This document shows positions 1 to 9,910 of a DNA stretch of 64,000 bases, one piece after another. The notes below the pieces were generated by a model, which worked only from the letters and a program-made list of their open reading frames with translations, ran no database searches and was not told the origin of the DNA. The translations under genes and the position numbers were made by a program. The stretch comes from JBCBKL01 sp038521825 (GTDB lineage: Bacteria > Pseudomonadota > Alphaproteobacteria > Rhodobacterales > Rhodobacteraceae). The DNA is taken from contig JBCBKL010000016.1 in the NCBI GenBank assembly GCA_038521825.1, forward strand, positions 1-64,000. The letters are read 5' to 3'. Positions within the stretch are counted from its first letter, which is position 1, and every line of letters begins with the position of its first letter.

Positions 1-314
1 ACGTGAGCTGGGTTTAGAACGTCGTGAGACAGTTCGGTCCCTATCTTCCGTGGGTGTAGGATACTTGAGAGGAGTTGCCCCTAGTACGAGAGGACCGGGG
101 TGAACGATCCACTGGTGGACCTGTTGTTGCGCCAGCAGCAGTGCAGGGTAGCTATGATCGGACAGGATAACCGCTGAAGGCATCTAAGCGGGAAGCCCCC
201 CTCAAAACAAGGTATCCCTGAGGACCGTGGTAGACCACCACGTCGATAGGCCGGAGATGTAAGCGCAGCAATGCGTTCAGTTGACCGGTACTAATTGTCC
301 GATAGGCTTGATTT
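1..314 (+). rRNA. rrl: 23S ribosomal RNA, 3' end (partial)
   Basis: The window opens inside the 3' part of 23S rRNA. The sarcin-ricin loop core (AGTACGAGAGGACC) lies near position 90, followed by the conserved GGTAGCTATG, AAGGCATCTAAG and ACCGGTACTAATTG blocks typical of domain VI. The exact 3' end is estimated from the last conserved block and could be off by several bases. It is followed 98 bases later by 5S rRNA on the same strand, the normal rrn order. Confidence 0.97.
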
Positions 315-411
315 GATCCAGTAAAAGGCAGACTTGCCGACTGGTTCTAGAAGCATACACATCATGGTGTGCGTGACTTGGACGTGTTGTATGAATTCAG
401 AAGGTTCTTTC

Positions 412-529
412 GGTTTGGTGGTCATAGCGAGAGCAAAACACCCGGTCCCATCCCGAACCCGGCCGTTAAGTGCCTTAGCGCCGATGGTACTGCGTCTTAA
501 GGCGTGGGAGAGTAGGTCACTGCCAAACC
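412..529 (+). rRNA. rrf: 5S ribosomal RNA
   Basis: The sequence begins GGTTTGGTGGTCATAGCG and ends CACTGCCAAACC, so the terminal helix closes; the CCCGGTCCCATCCCGAACC core is diagnostic of 5S. The flanks extend the pairing: 401-418 and 523-540 are almost fully complementary (two mismatches), forming a long stem around the 5S RNA that could serve as a processing helix. In many Rhodobacterales an initiator tRNA follows 5S directly; none is seen here before 8363. Confidence 0.96.
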
Positions 530-580
530 TAAAGAGCCTTCTGATGTATCTCTCTGACGATGCTTCTCCAAACCACGATC

Positions 581-1339
581 TTACTTGAAATCAGCGAGCT
601 GTTCTTGTGTCCAGATGCCCAGTTTACGTGGCTGACTTGGCGCTAGGTAGTCATCAATCTCTTCGATTGGTTCCGACAAGTTAAACGGCGGCTTCGTCAA
701 ATTGATGAACCGGAACTGCCCCGTTTCGATGTCATGGTTTGTCTCGACGTAGTCATATGTTGTGGAAGCGAAAAAACGTATTTTCGAATTCGCCGCCGAC
801 GAAATTACACGCATTGCATCCTGAAGGTTCAAGTGAAACAGGGTATCCCGACAAAGCCAGAGATCCGCTGGCGGAATAGCGTCGTCGACAATGTCCAATA
901 CACGGAAAGACCGCCCCGGCCCATGATACTTCTGCGACAGCGCGTCGATCAGATCGGGGACGATATCACATCCGATGTATTCAACGTCGTGCGGTAGGTC
1001 CACGTGCTGCATCCAATTGAAGTCGCCGCAGGGCGCGTCGAGGATGGAGTTTACGGAATGTCTTCGAATAAAGTCTGGCAAGGCTTTCCGCAGGATGGTG
1101 GTGTTGTAGAGGGTGCTACCGAAACCGCTGACTGACTCTCCGTTCTGCCAGGTGTTCTCGCGAAAAATGCTGGAGAAGACCTGCTGTCTCGATCTACCAG
1201 TGCCTGAGGCGTTATCGGCAGCCGCCCTTTTGGTTTCGCCCCTGTACAAGCGCATTACATAATATCGCTGCCAGAGGTGGTTAACAAAATGCGGATGGCG
1301 GGCCGCAAAACGCTTCGCAGTTGTCTTAAGGAATGACAT
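581..1339 (-). CDS. SAM-dependent class I methyltransferase
   Basis: About 252 residues. A SAM-binding motif I (SILDAPCGDFNWM) sits in the middle, followed by an acidic strand-2 end (EYIGCDIV) and a motif resembling LWLCRDTLFHL at the position of the post-motif strand, the usual Rossmann methyltransferase order. The N-terminal 90 residues are basic and unlike known catalytic domains. A TTG at 1372 would add 11 residues; the ATG at 1339 is preferred although the ribosome binding site is weak. The substrate is unknown. The gene points towards the rrn operon and ends 50 bases after 5S. Confidence 0.75.
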   Translation of the reverse strand: MSFLKTTAKRFAARHPHFVNHLWQRYYVMRLYRGETKRAAADNASGTGRSRQQVFSSIFRENTWQNGESVSGFGSTLYNTTILRKALPDFIRRHSVNSILDAPCGDFNWMQHVDLPHDVEYIGCDIVPDLIDALSQKYHGPGRSFRVLDIVDDAIPPADLWLCRDTLFHLNLQDAMRVISSAANSKIRFFASTTYDYVETNHDIETGQFRFINLTKPPFNLSEPIEEIDDYLAPSQPRKLGIWTQEQLADFK

Positions 1340-1505
1340 TGGACCTAAACTAAATGAATTATGAGTTTTCAAGACTTAGCAGATCACCGGGGCACCTGCA
1401 CAGCGGAAACCTGTTTGCTTGGAAAGGTTGCTGTATTCGATCAAAAAACTGTACCTGGGAAGCGGGCGCCCAGACCCATCGGCCGCTGCCGGTCGCCAAG
1501 GCCGA

Positions 1506-2240
1506 CTATTGCACGTCGACCAACCGTTTCAGCAATTGGTCACCGGTGGTTCGGTCGCGCCGCTTGGGACTGCCAGCGCCCGGAGTGTATCTAATTGCGA
1601 CCGTCAGATCGTCGTAGCTGTCCGAACTGCGATATTCACCGATCCCAAAGGCGCTTTGCGCGACGAGGCTAAAGTCAGACCGCGCGATTTGCCATTCAAA
1701 GCCAAAACCTGCGAGTTCTCCTGAGCCGTCCGCCTGGATTGCTATCCGTAACGCAAGAGCGTCCGATGGGTACCAAGTGGCTTCGGCCACGCCAAAAACG
1801 CCGCCGTCATCGCTGAATTCCACATCGTCAAGCGATCCTTGCAATCCAGCAGCGGCCCGCAGGGAAAACCGGTCATAGAACCCTTGCGTTGCCATACCGA
1901 TTTCGCCCGTCGTCGTGGCTTCTTCGGCATAGTCGATTCGACCGCCCCAGCCCAGGCGCCCCAAGTCTCGATCCCGGAAACGCACAGCTTCAAGCCCAAG
2001 CAAGAGCGACCCGCTGTCAAATTCATCTTCCACCCGTGACCCGACGCTAAGTTCGACCCTCGTACCTGTGTTGCCCTGCCACCAGTTGAACCCAATTTCG
2101 GCACCGAAGATGTCATTGTCGGTGGTCGATAGCGTCTCGCGCGCTGCGTAACTGACCTCGTAGTCCACCACAGGCTCAACCGCCCAAACTGGCATGGCGG
2201 ATAGAGTCAACAGCGCCGTACAGCGTCGTATTGTAATCAA
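1506..2240 (-). CDS. Exported hypothetical protein, probably beta-barrel
   Basis: The preferred start is the TTG at 2240 because AGGAG lies six bases upstream (2247-2251) and the product then begins with a compact signal peptide (MITIRRCTALLTLSAMPVWA). Longer upstream ATG starts are possible but place the hydrophobic segment inside the protein. The mature part alternates polar and hydrophobic residues with many aromatic ends (GFNWWQGN, ATWYPSD, FGFEWQI), as in outer-membrane beta strands, and has few cysteines. No family recognised. It stands alone between the methyltransferase and the divergent glycosyltransferase. Confidence 0.6.
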   Translation of the reverse strand: MITIRRCTALLTLSAMPVWAVEPVVDYEVSYAARETLSTTDNDIFGAEIGFNWWQGNTGTRVELSVGSRVEDEFDSGSLLLGLEAVRFRDRDLGRLGWGGRIDYAEEATTTGEIGMATQGFYDRFSLRAAAGLQGSLDDVEFSDDGGVFGVAEATWYPSDALALRIAIQADGSGELAGFGFEWQIARSDFSLVAQSAFGIGEYRSSDSYDDLTVAIRYTPGAGSPKRRDRTTGDQLLKRLVDVQ

Positions 2241-2504
2241 AACAATCTCCTGGAGTAGCAAGGCCAACGACTTCGACTTGAGCTTCATTTGCCATCTTGC
2301 AAGGCCACCTCGCATTTTTCTTCAAGAAACGTGAAACCAAGCCGGTGCATCAATGAGTCGACCGCCATTTGTGCATTTCATTGGCAATCGCCCTTCGGTC
2401 CGCATATGCGACCGTGGCTTGTAGCCTGTCGCTTGAACATAAATCCGGATGCTGGCCTCCGCCGTCTGATTGCTGGTGCGCGATGGCCGTGATAGCGGTG
2501 CGCC

Positions 2505-3317
2505 ATGGACCGGCAAATCATGTGCATCAATTGGGGTACGGCTTTTGGCGCGCCCTACATTAACCGTCTCTATGCGATGGTCGCCCGCAACATAACGACT
2601 CCGTTCAAGTTCGTTTGTTTCACAGACAGTACCGAGGGTGTTCGGCCTGAGGTGATATGCCATGACCTGCCTCCGATGCTGGGGCATATGCCCAAGAACA
2701 CTCGCGGCAAGTGGCCAAAATCACGTCTCTGGGCGCGGACGCTTCCGGATCTGGAAGGGCCGGTCTTGTTTCTCGATCTGGATGTGGTGATCACCGGATC
2801 CCTCGATCCGTTTTTCGAGTTTGGCGAACCCGATGATGTCGTCCTGGCGCGGAATGCGGCAAAGCCCTTTCATCGCATTGGTCAGACTTCGATTTACCGG
2901 ATGCCGGTCGGCGCGCTAGCTGATTTGCAAGAGGAATTTGCGGCTGATCCTCAAGCGGTTGCAGACACCTATAAGTGGGAACAGGTGTTTGTGACCAAGA
3001 AGGCCCCCAATGGGGTGAAGTTGTGGCCTCGCAAATGGGTCAAGCATTTCAGGATTGAGTGCCTACCCACATTCCCCCTGAATTACTTCATGCAACCAAC
3101 GTTGCCAGCTGATGCCCGGGTTGTCATTTTTGCCGGGATGCCCAATCCAAAGGACGCGGCTCTGGGTCAGTTTTCCGATGACATGCCGCATCTGCCGCCG
3201 CTGCAGCACATTCGCCGGGCTCTGGGCGCCGAGAAGAAGTTTCAAGCGGCAAGGCGATATATTCTGCCTACAAAATGGGTCGAGCGGGCGTGGCGCGACG
3301 ACCAGACCCGAACCTGA
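2505..3317 (+). CDS. Glycosyltransferase-like protein (GT-A type)
   Basis: 270 residues with the opening MCINWGTAFGAPYINRLYAMV followed by the conserved FVCFTD and LFLDLDVVITG, in which D-L-D is a GT-A metal/nucleotide-sugar binding DxD motif. A KWEQVFVTK segment and an HFRIE segment further on are as in glycosyltransferases that lack transmembrane parts. The acceptor and sugar are unknown; a role in surface polysaccharide or protein glycosylation is inferred. ATG 2505 or the internal ATG 2520 could be used. No partner genes flank it, so the pathway cannot be read from context. Confidence 0.65.
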   Translation: MDRQIMCINWGTAFGAPYINRLYAMVARNITTPFKFVCFTDSTEGVRPEVICHDLPPMLGHMPKNTRGKWPKSRLWARTLPDLEGPVLFLDLDVVITGSLDPFFEFGEPDDVVLARNAAKPFHRIGQTSIYRMPVGALADLQEEFAADPQAVADTYKWEQVFVTKKAPNGVKLWPRKWVKHFRIECLPTFPLNYFMQPTLPADARVVIFAGMPNPKDAALGQFSDDMPHLPPLQHIRRALGAEKKFQAARRYILPTKWVERAWRDDQTRT

Positions 3318-3431
3318 GGTGAGGTTGACGTATCGCTGTCACCGGCTTGTTGCGAAAAATTCACGCTGCGGTTTAGTTGGCGACATCTACCCAGGACATA
3401 TCTGAGACCTCAAAGAAAGTGAGGCTTCTCG

Positions 3432-5366
3432 ATGAAAAAGTTGCTCCTGACAACCGCCCTTTCGCTCTTGGCCGGAACGGCCATGGCGAAGGATCCGTCT
3501 TACATTGGCAGTGTGGAGGTCATCCGCGGCTCGGGTGATGGTGCCGATACCGCCCGGGGCACAGTCTTTAGGGATGCCAATCGCAACTCTCGGCTTGACG
3601 CAGGCGAAGAGGGAATAGGCGGTGTTCAGGTTTCCAACGGACGCGAAGTTGTTCTGACGAACGACGACGGCACTTACGAGCTGCCAGCCTATGACGACAT
3701 GAACCTCATGATCACCAAGCCCGCAGGTCACACCACGCCCGTCAGCGCCGATATGGTTCCGCAGTTTGCCTATATTCACAAGGTCGAAGGTTCGCCCGAT
3801 CTCCGGTTTGGCGGTATCGAACCCACAGGCGCGTTGCCGGAGGCGGTTAATTTCCCGCTGATCGAGGACGGGTCCGATGCGACCTTCAACTGCTTGGTCT
3901 TCGGTGATGCCCAAACCTATTCGAACCGCGAGATCGGCTATGTCCGTGACACAGCGGGGCAGATGCTGGCAACCGCCGACCTGAGCGATACCGAGTGTTT
4001 GATTTTTGCAGGGGACGTGATGGGTGACGACCTTTCACTTTACCCGCGTTTCAAGTCGATTATCGCCGTTGGTCAGACGCCCCAGTACTTTGTCGGCGGC
4101 AACCATGACATTGACTTCGATGCCGAGGAAGACAAGGACAGCTTTGACACGTTTCGGCGTGAGTGGGGCCCGGAATACTACTCTTTTGATATCGGGAACG
4201 TACATTTCGTGGGCCTCGATAATGTGCGTTACCCATGCAATGGGGTCGATCCCCATCCCTTCTGCGCAACCGACGCGAACCACACTTACAACGGTGTGAT
4301 CACGGGTCGTCAGCTCGAATGGCTGCGCAATGATCTTGCCAATGTGCCCGAAGACAAGCTGATCGTGATGGCGGCGCATATCCCCTTCCAGACATTCACC
4401 GACAACACAGCGGCCAAGCACCAGACAGACAATCTGGACGAACTTGTTGCCGTTCTAGGCGATCGCAAGGTTCTTGGGCTGTCGGGCCACACCCACACGA
4501 CAGAAAACATCGAACCCGGAGAGCACTTCGAAGGCTGGGCCGAAAACACCAATGTGGGGCCTGCGCCGTTCCATCAGATCGTCACCGGCGGTTTGTCGGG
4601 CAGTTGGTGGGCTGGGGATCTGAACGATCAGGGTGTCCCGCACGGCACGCAACGTCTTGGCAGTCCGCGCGGTTACTACCGTCTTGATTTCGACGGTGCC
4701 GACTATGTGGATACATATCTCACGTTCAACATGGACGAGTCTGAGCAGTTTCATGCGTCGTTCAACACGCCCCGCTTTCGGGGTTGGGCAGAACGCCTTC
4801 TGACCTACCGTTCGCTCTATGGTCGCAGCTTTGATCAGGTGCCTCCGGTAGTTCGGCGCGATCTTGGTGATATGCGAATGCTCACCGCTGATGATCTCAG
4901 GGGCGGCACATGGGTCAGCGTTAACGTCTGGAATGGCTCAGCGAGCAGCACCGTGACGGTTTCGATCAACGGCGGCGCAGATATTCTCGCCGAGCGGACG
5001 CAGACCGGGACCGGCGAAGCCAAGAACAAAGGCCCTGAATTTGCCGATCCCCTAGCGCTGGCCAAGCAGGCGACGCAACATTCGCTTGCATCACGATCGA
5101 TCGACGGTGGTGATGAAACAGCAGGCTTTACAACCTGGCAAGGCTTTGAATGGAAAGGCATTGCGAACCCGTTCCAGGATTGGATGTTGACCGATAACAG
5201 CCACCACCTATGGCGGGCCGATCTGCCCGAAACCCTGCCCGTTGGCACCCACGTTCTGACCGTCAAAACGACCGACCGGCATGGCCGGACGTTCCAGCGC
5301 AACATGGCTTTCGAAGTTGTAGACGCGCTGCCCGACCCGGATTGGCAAACCCGGTTTTGGGAATAG
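3432..5366 (+). CDS. Secreted calcineurin-like metallophosphoesterase
   Basis: 644 residues with a signal peptide (MKKLLLTTALSLLAGTAMA). Residues ~35-85 form a small SdrD/Cna-B-like beta domain (GTVFRDANRNSRLDAGEEGI.. DDGTYELPAY). The catalytic domain follows with the binuclear metal motifs in order: FGDAQT, FAGDVMGDD, VGGNHD, AAHIPF and GLSGHTHTTE. The C-terminal ~200 residues match the C-terminal domain often attached to such periplasmic phosphoesterases. Predicted to hydrolyse phosphoesters outside the cytoplasm, perhaps for phosphate scavenging; substrate not known. The following gene encodes a PstS-like protein, which agrees with a phosphate theme. Confidence 0.85.
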   Translation: MKKLLLTTALSLLAGTAMAKDPSYIGSVEVIRGSGDGADTARGTVFRDANRNSRLDAGEEGIGGVQVSNGREVVLTNDDGTYELPAYDDMNLMITKPAGHTTPVSADMVPQFAYIHKVEGSPDLRFGGIEPTGALPEAVNFPLIEDGSDATFNCLVFGDAQTYSNREIGYVRDTAGQMLATADLSDTECLIFAGDVMGDDLSLYPRFKSIIAVGQTPQYFVGGNHDIDFDAEEDKDSFDTFRREWGPEYYSFDIGNVHFVGLDNVRYPCNGVDPHPFCATDANHTYNGVITGRQLEWLRNDLANVPEDKLIVMAAHIPFQTFTDNTAAKHQTDNLDELVAVLGDRKVLGLSGHTHTTENIEPGEHFEGWAENTNVGPAPFHQIVTGGLSGSWWAGDLNDQGVPHGTQRLGSPRGYYRLDFDGADYVDTYLTFNMDESEQFHASFNTPRFRGWAERLLTYRSLYGRSFDQVPPVVRRDLGDMRMLTADDLRGGTWVSVNVWNGSASSTVTVSINGGADILAERTQTGTGEAKNKGPEFADPLALAKQATQHSLASRSIDGGDETAGFTTWQGFEWKGIANPFQDWMLTDNSHHLWRADLPETLPVGTHVLTVKTTDRHGRTFQRNMAFEVVDALPDPDWQTRFWE

Positions 5367-5483
5367 TTTTGACATAATGGGGCCAGGTATGTTGCTTCAG
5401 TCGGGCCCAGTATACACGTAATACTAGAATTTCAGCTCTAATTTGGAAACGATCCGTTAACAAACCCTAGAATTACCGCCGAT

Positions 5484-5500
5484 TGGCACGAATCGTGCCA
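5484..5500. promoter_or_regulatory. Perfect inverted repeat with sigma-54-like spacing
   Basis: TGGCACGA-A-TCGTGCCA is an 8+1+8 palindrome about 80 bases upstream of the PstS/OmpA-like gene. The same bases match the sigma-54 -24/-12 consensus (TGGCACG-N4-TTGC) at 14 of 16 positions on the + strand, with GTGC in place of TTGC. It could be a dimeric repressor/activator operator or a sigma-54 promoter; the sequence cannot decide. The intervening leader to the start codon is about 78 bases. Confidence 0.4.
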
Positions 5501-5577
5501 CATTTCCCCTTGATACCCTCCCGTGCAACGAGAAGGAGCGCTCCGATCCTGCGCTTCCCGTTCATGGAGACAGAGAA

Positions 5578-7158
5578 ATGAAATTGAAACCTATCAAGCA
5601 ATTTCTGTCGGGTACGGCAATTGCGACAGTGGCCATGATGTCGCCAGCGGCGGCATCCCAAGTAACCCTTAATAGCGCCGACAACACCGTTACCATCACG
5701 GGTGAGCTGCTCGGCTATGACGGAGAAACCTACACGCTGAGCACCGCAATCGGCGTTGTAAGCCTGTTTTCTGAGGGCGTGACTTGCACCGGCGCAGGCT
5801 GCCCGGTGATAAGCAAGGACTCAGCATTCAGCTTCGCTGGCTCACGGGCGTTGTCCGATGCTCTGATCCCCACGCTGATCGATGGCTTTAGCACGTGGAC
5901 GAAGGCGTCGCTTTCGACATCGGCGATCAATGACAGCACTGAAGGCTTTTCGGTCGACTCGACCGACAACGGCAAGGCAGAGATTTCCGTCATTGGTTCG
6001 AACACACGGTCGGGCTTTCAATCGGTGCTCAGCGGTGATGCGACGTTTGCGCTGGCAAGCCGTACCGCGGGCGCACGGGAACAACGCCAGTTTCTTGAGG
6101 CAGAAAAAGGCGATCTGAGGGACGCGGCACAGCAGCACATCGTTGCGGTTGACGGTCTTCTTCTGGTGACCCATCCGAACAACCCGGTTCGCGCGATCAC
6201 CGAGCTTAACGCGGCATTCGCCTTCTCAGGCCAGGTAAACAACTGGGCACAACTTGGTGGCCGCAATGCGCCAATCACGCTTTATGTTCGTGAGGCCGAC
6301 AGCGGAACCCGCGAGGTGTTTGAAAACCTTCTGATGCGTCCCAATGGTCTGCGGATCTCGGACAATGTGACGGTTCTGCCGACCGATGCGGCAATTGCCG
6401 AGGCGGTTCAGAACGACCCGAACGGGATCGGCTTTACCAGCTTTGCACAGGCTGGCGATGCAGCGGCTTTGGACATCGAAGGTGTCTGCGGTCTGCGTAC
6501 ACCGGCCACGGCATTCACGATTAAGACGGAAGAATATCCGTTGACACGTCTGATGTATATGTATCAGGCCAATGCCGATCTTGACTACCACGCCAAGCAA
6601 TTCCTCGACTTCCTGCAAACGGACGAGGCACAGCAAGCTGTTGCACAAGCTGGTTTCATTGATCAGTCGATTTCGGCAGAAACGATCAACTCGCAGGGTA
6701 TTCGCGTTGCGTCCGCAATTGTGAACAATCGCGATCCGCGGCAGATCAATTCGATCCAGTCGATGTTCCGTCTTCTGATTTCGGCGGAGCGCCTGTCGAC
6801 AACATACCGTTTCGAAACCGGTTCGGCCCGTCTTGACGCTCGTGCTCAGGCCGACGTGGAACGTCTTGCCGAGTTGCTGAACGGTGATCAGTTCGAGAAC
6901 AAGGAAATCCTGTTTGTTGGCTTCACCGACTCGGTCGGTAAGGCGGATCTGAACCAGATCCTTTCGGTTCAGCGTGCCGAACTGGTACGTCAGAGCATTC
7001 TCGCAGCAAATCCTGCCCTGCAAAACCGCGTAAAGACCAGCACGGTTGGCTTTGGTGAGGCTTCACCGCTGGGCTGTAACGAAACGGACACAGGTCGCCG
7101 GATTAACCGCCGGGTGGAAATCTGGGTTCAGGACATCGTTGCGGAAAACCGCAGCTAA
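5578..7158 (+). CDS. PstS-like binding protein fused to OmpA-type peptidoglycan-binding domain
   Basis: 526 residues with signal peptide (ending SPAAAS). Residues ~85-370 resemble the phosphate-binding PstS/SphX fold: IGSNTRSGF, the FALASR(T) strand, LLVTHPNNPV and the loop READSGTREVFENL that normally contacts phosphate. Residues ~400-520 are an OmpA C-terminal domain (YRFETGSARLD, VGFTDSVGKADLNQILSVQRAE, GFGEASPLGCNETDTGRRINRRVEIWV). The fusion predicts a periplasmic ligand-binding protein tethered to the cell wall, not a free ABC binding protein; no pst permease genes are near. Start ATG 5578 follows GGAGACAGAG. Confidence 0.85.
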   Translation: MKLKPIKQFLSGTAIATVAMMSPAAASQVTLNSADNTVTITGELLGYDGETYTLSTAIGVVSLFSEGVTCTGAGCPVISKDSAFSFAGSRALSDALIPTLIDGFSTWTKASLSTSAINDSTEGFSVDSTDNGKAEISVIGSNTRSGFQSVLSGDATFALASRTAGAREQRQFLEAEKGDLRDAAQQHIVAVDGLLLVTHPNNPVRAITELNAAFAFSGQVNNWAQLGGRNAPITLYVREADSGTREVFENLLMRPNGLRISDNVTVLPTDAAIAEAVQNDPNGIGFTSFAQAGDAAALDIEGVCGLRTPATAFTIKTEEYPLTRLMYMYQANADLDYHAKQFLDFLQTDEAQQAVAQAGFIDQSISAETINSQGIRVASAIVNNRDPRQINSIQSMFRLLISAERLSTTYRFETGSARLDARAQADVERLAELLNGDQFENKEILFVGFTDSVGKADLNQILSVQRAELVRQSILAANPALQNRVKTSTVGFGEASPLGCNETDTGRRINRRVEIWVQDIVAENRS

Positions 7159-7191
7159 TCCTTCAGAAACCACCCACTAGGAGCCAATGAA

Positions 7192-8217
7192 ATGAAGATG
7201 CTATCTAAATTCGTTGCTGCAGCGGCGCTGGCTCTGGCCCAGTCCGCGACAGCAGCCTCGGCTGGTTGCGACGCCGGGGAAACGGTCCTCAAATTCAGCG
7301 TTGTGACATCGCTGCAGGGCCACCCAAAAGGCGAAGCGGCACTGGCCTACGCCGACGCGATCAATACCGAACTGAACGGTCGGTACTGTATCGAGGTCTA
7401 CGGTCAATCGGATCTCTATTCTGACGGGCCAGAACTGTTCGAAGCGATGAACCGCGGTGAGGTGCATTTTGCTGCGCCCTCCATGTCGAAGCTTGGGGAT
7501 TTCACCAAGGGCTTCCTGCTCTTTGACATCCCGTTCATCTTTGACGGTCCGTTGCACGCACTGGAGTTCCTGGACTCCGAGGCCGCAGCTGGATTGTTGC
7601 GTGAGATCGAAGATGACGGCCTTGTCGGTCTGGGTTTCTGGAGTAATGGGATGCGCCACTTCTCGGCGACCGTTCCGATGCGCCTGCCCGGTGACGCCGA
7701 AGGTCTGACCTTCCGCGTTCAGTCAAGCTCGCCGGTTACGTTGATGGCCATGGACATCATGGGTATCACCGCCAAAAAGCTAGCCTTCTCCAAGGTCTAC
7801 GACGCTCTTGCCTCGGGCGAGGTGCAGGGCCAGCAGAATACCTGGTCCAACATCCAGTCCAAGGGCTTCTATCTCGAGCAGGCGGCCGTGACCCAGACGA
7901 ACCACACCTATCTTGGCTATGTCGTCATGGCGTCCAAGGTGTTCTTCGACGATATTCCGGCGTCGGATCGCCAAGTATTCATCGACACGATGAAGCTGGT
8001 CACGCATGAACGGAACCGCTTTGCCTTTGAAATCAACCAGGCGCGCCGTCAGGACATCCTCGACGACGAGGGTATCATTATCCGGCTTGCACCACAGGAA
8101 GTTCAGGCATGGCGCGACGCCTTCGCTCCGATCCTGACTGCCTTCCGGGATGAAATCGGCGCAAACCTTATCGATGCAGCGATCCGCAGCAACGCACAAA
8201 CAGATCCGTACAACTGA
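7192..8217 (+). CDS. TRAP transporter substrate-binding protein (DctP family)
   Basis: 341 residues with a signal peptide and the DctP-fold landmarks: LKFSVVTSLQGHPKGEAA near the N-terminus, LFEAMNRGEVHFAAPS, FLLFDIPFIF, GLGFWSNGMRHFS, and the LRFRVQSS-type ligand arginine region (GLTFRVQSSSPV). AGGAG lies eight bases before ATG 7192. Neither the DctQ nor DctM membrane subunit is adjacent, so this is an orphan receptor that must share a permease encoded elsewhere or act in sensing. A strong terminator follows directly. Confidence 0.9.
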   Translation: MKMLSKFVAAAALALAQSATAASAGCDAGETVLKFSVVTSLQGHPKGEAALAYADAINTELNGRYCIEVYGQSDLYSDGPELFEAMNRGEVHFAAPSMSKLGDFTKGFLLFDIPFIFDGPLHALEFLDSEAAAGLLREIEDDGLVGLGFWSNGMRHFSATVPMRLPGDAEGLTFRVQSSSPVTLMAMDIMGITAKKLAFSKVYDALASGEVQGQQNTWSNIQSKGFYLEQAAVTQTNHTYLGYVVMASKVFFDDIPASDRQVFIDTMKLVTHERNRFAFEINQARRQDILDDEGIIIRLAPQEVQAWRDAFAPILTAFRDEIGANLIDAAIRSNAQTDPYN

Positions 8218-8240
8218 TCTGCAGGGCTACGGAAGGGAAG

Positions 8241-8273
8241 GGGCGGGTTCTTCGGAGCTCGCCCTTTCTCTTT
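8241..8273 (+). terminator. Rho-independent terminator
   Basis: GGGCGGGTTC-TTCG-GAGCTCGCCC forms a 10 bp stem (two G:U pairs) with a TTCG tetraloop, followed by TTTCTCTTT. It lies 24 bases after the TRAP binding-protein stop codon and separates it from the tRNA gene. Confidence 0.8.
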
Positions 8274-8362
8274 GGGCTGTTTGTTACAGTTTTTTGACAG
8301 GATTTCCTGGTGTTGCCCTTGCAGTCCGGAACGACTCACAATACATCAACCGAACCAAATGG

Positions 8363-8704
<342 letters not shown>

Positions 8705-8821
8705 GTGGATGAATGCATGGCGCGCGCAAAAGGATGTGACGCTTCCGGCGTGCCGGGGCCGTCTGCCATTGCGGGTCGCTGCTACGCGGTTTTGTTGCGA
8801 TAACGGTCCCTGTGAAAGGGA

Positions 8822-9910
8822 TTACTTCGGTGGTGCAACCCGATATGTAAGCGCCGCGCCGTCTTGCGCGGCGTGTGCATCGGCCTGAGCCTGCAAAGCG
8901 CCATGGTGCCGGGATTTGACGCAAACTGGGTCGGTGGCAGAGGCATCGCCGGTGATCGCCATCGCCTGACAGCGGCACCCGCCGAAATCCACGGTTTTTC
9001 GTTCGCAGGACATGCACGGTTCGGCCATCCATTCCGTGCCCCGATACGCTTCGAATGCCGAGCCGTGGTACCAGATGTCTGACAGCCCCTTGTCGCGCAC
9101 ACTGTCAAACATCAGATGCGGGATGGATTGTGCCGCGTGGCACGGCAGGACCAGCCCGTCTGGCGCGACGTTCAGACCGCTGGTGCCCCAGCCGCCCATG
9201 CAACGTTTTGGAAAGTCTTCGTGATAGTCTGCGGGAACGTAGTCTATGACCAGTGTTCCTTTCAGCTCCTTGCGGGCGTTCGCGACAATGCGGCTGGCCT
9301 CCACGGCTTGCTCGCGTGTCGGCATCAGCGCGTCACGGTTCTTCAGGGCCCAGCCGTGAAACTGTACCGTCGCCACTTCGATGCGCCGCGCACCCATTTC
9401 GATGGCCATTTCGATGGCGCGCGGCAATTGATGCAGGTTGCGCCTATGCAGAACCGCATTCAGCGTCAAAGGAAAGCCAATTGCGCCGATCCATTCGGCT
9501 ACTTGCATCTTGCGCTTGTAGCCGCCCTTATAGCCGCCGATCTCATCCGCCATTTCCGGTGTTGTACCTTGCAGCGACAGTTGGATGTGGTCGAGCCCGG
9601 CATCATCCAATTCAGCCAACCTACGTTCGGTCAGACCGATGCCGGATGTGATCAGGTTGGTGTATAGCCCGGCCTTTTGGGCTGCTTTGACCAATGCCAC
9701 CAGATCGCGGCGCGAGGCCGGTTCGCCGCCCGAAAGGTGCAGTTGCAGAACCCCCAATTCCGCGGCCTCGTGAAAGGCGCGTATCCAGGTATCGGTGTCC
9801 AACTCTGCGTCCTGCCGGGCCATCTCCACGGGATTGGAGCAATAAGGGCACGACAGCGGACAGCGGTGCGTCAGCTCTGCCAACATCGCGATGGGAGGTG
9901 GTGCGGTCAT
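8822..9910 (-). CDS. pqqE: PqqA peptide cyclase (radical SAM enzyme of PQQ synthesis)
   Basis: 362 residues. The radical-SAM cluster motif CPLSCPYC (Cys17, 21, 24) opens the barrel; LHLSGGEP is the SAM-binding GGEP motif. The C-terminal SPASM region has CMGGWGTSG.. LPCHAA and EPCMSCERKTVDFGGCRCQA, supplying auxiliary Fe-S ligands. It forms the Glu-Tyr carbon-carbon link in PqqA with PqqD as chaperone. Last gene of pqqABCDE; its ATG overlaps the pqqD stop as ATGA. Confidence 0.96.
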   Translation of the reverse strand: MTAPPPIAMLAELTHRCPLSCPYCSNPVEMARQDAELDTDTWIRAFHEAAELGVLQLHLSGGEPASRRDLVALVKAAQKAGLYTNLITSGIGLTERRLAELDDAGLDHIQLSLQGTTPEMADEIGGYKGGYKRKMQVAEWIGAIGFPLTLNAVLHRRNLHQLPRAIEMAIEMGARRIEVATVQFHGWALKNRDALMPTREQAVEASRIVANARKELKGTLVIDYVPADYHEDFPKRCMGGWGTSGLNVAPDGLVLPCHAAQSIPHLMFDSVRDKGLSDIWYHGSAFEAYRGTEWMAEPCMSCERKTVDFGGCRCQAMAITGDASATDPVCVKSRHHGALQAQADAHAAQDGAALTYRVAPPK

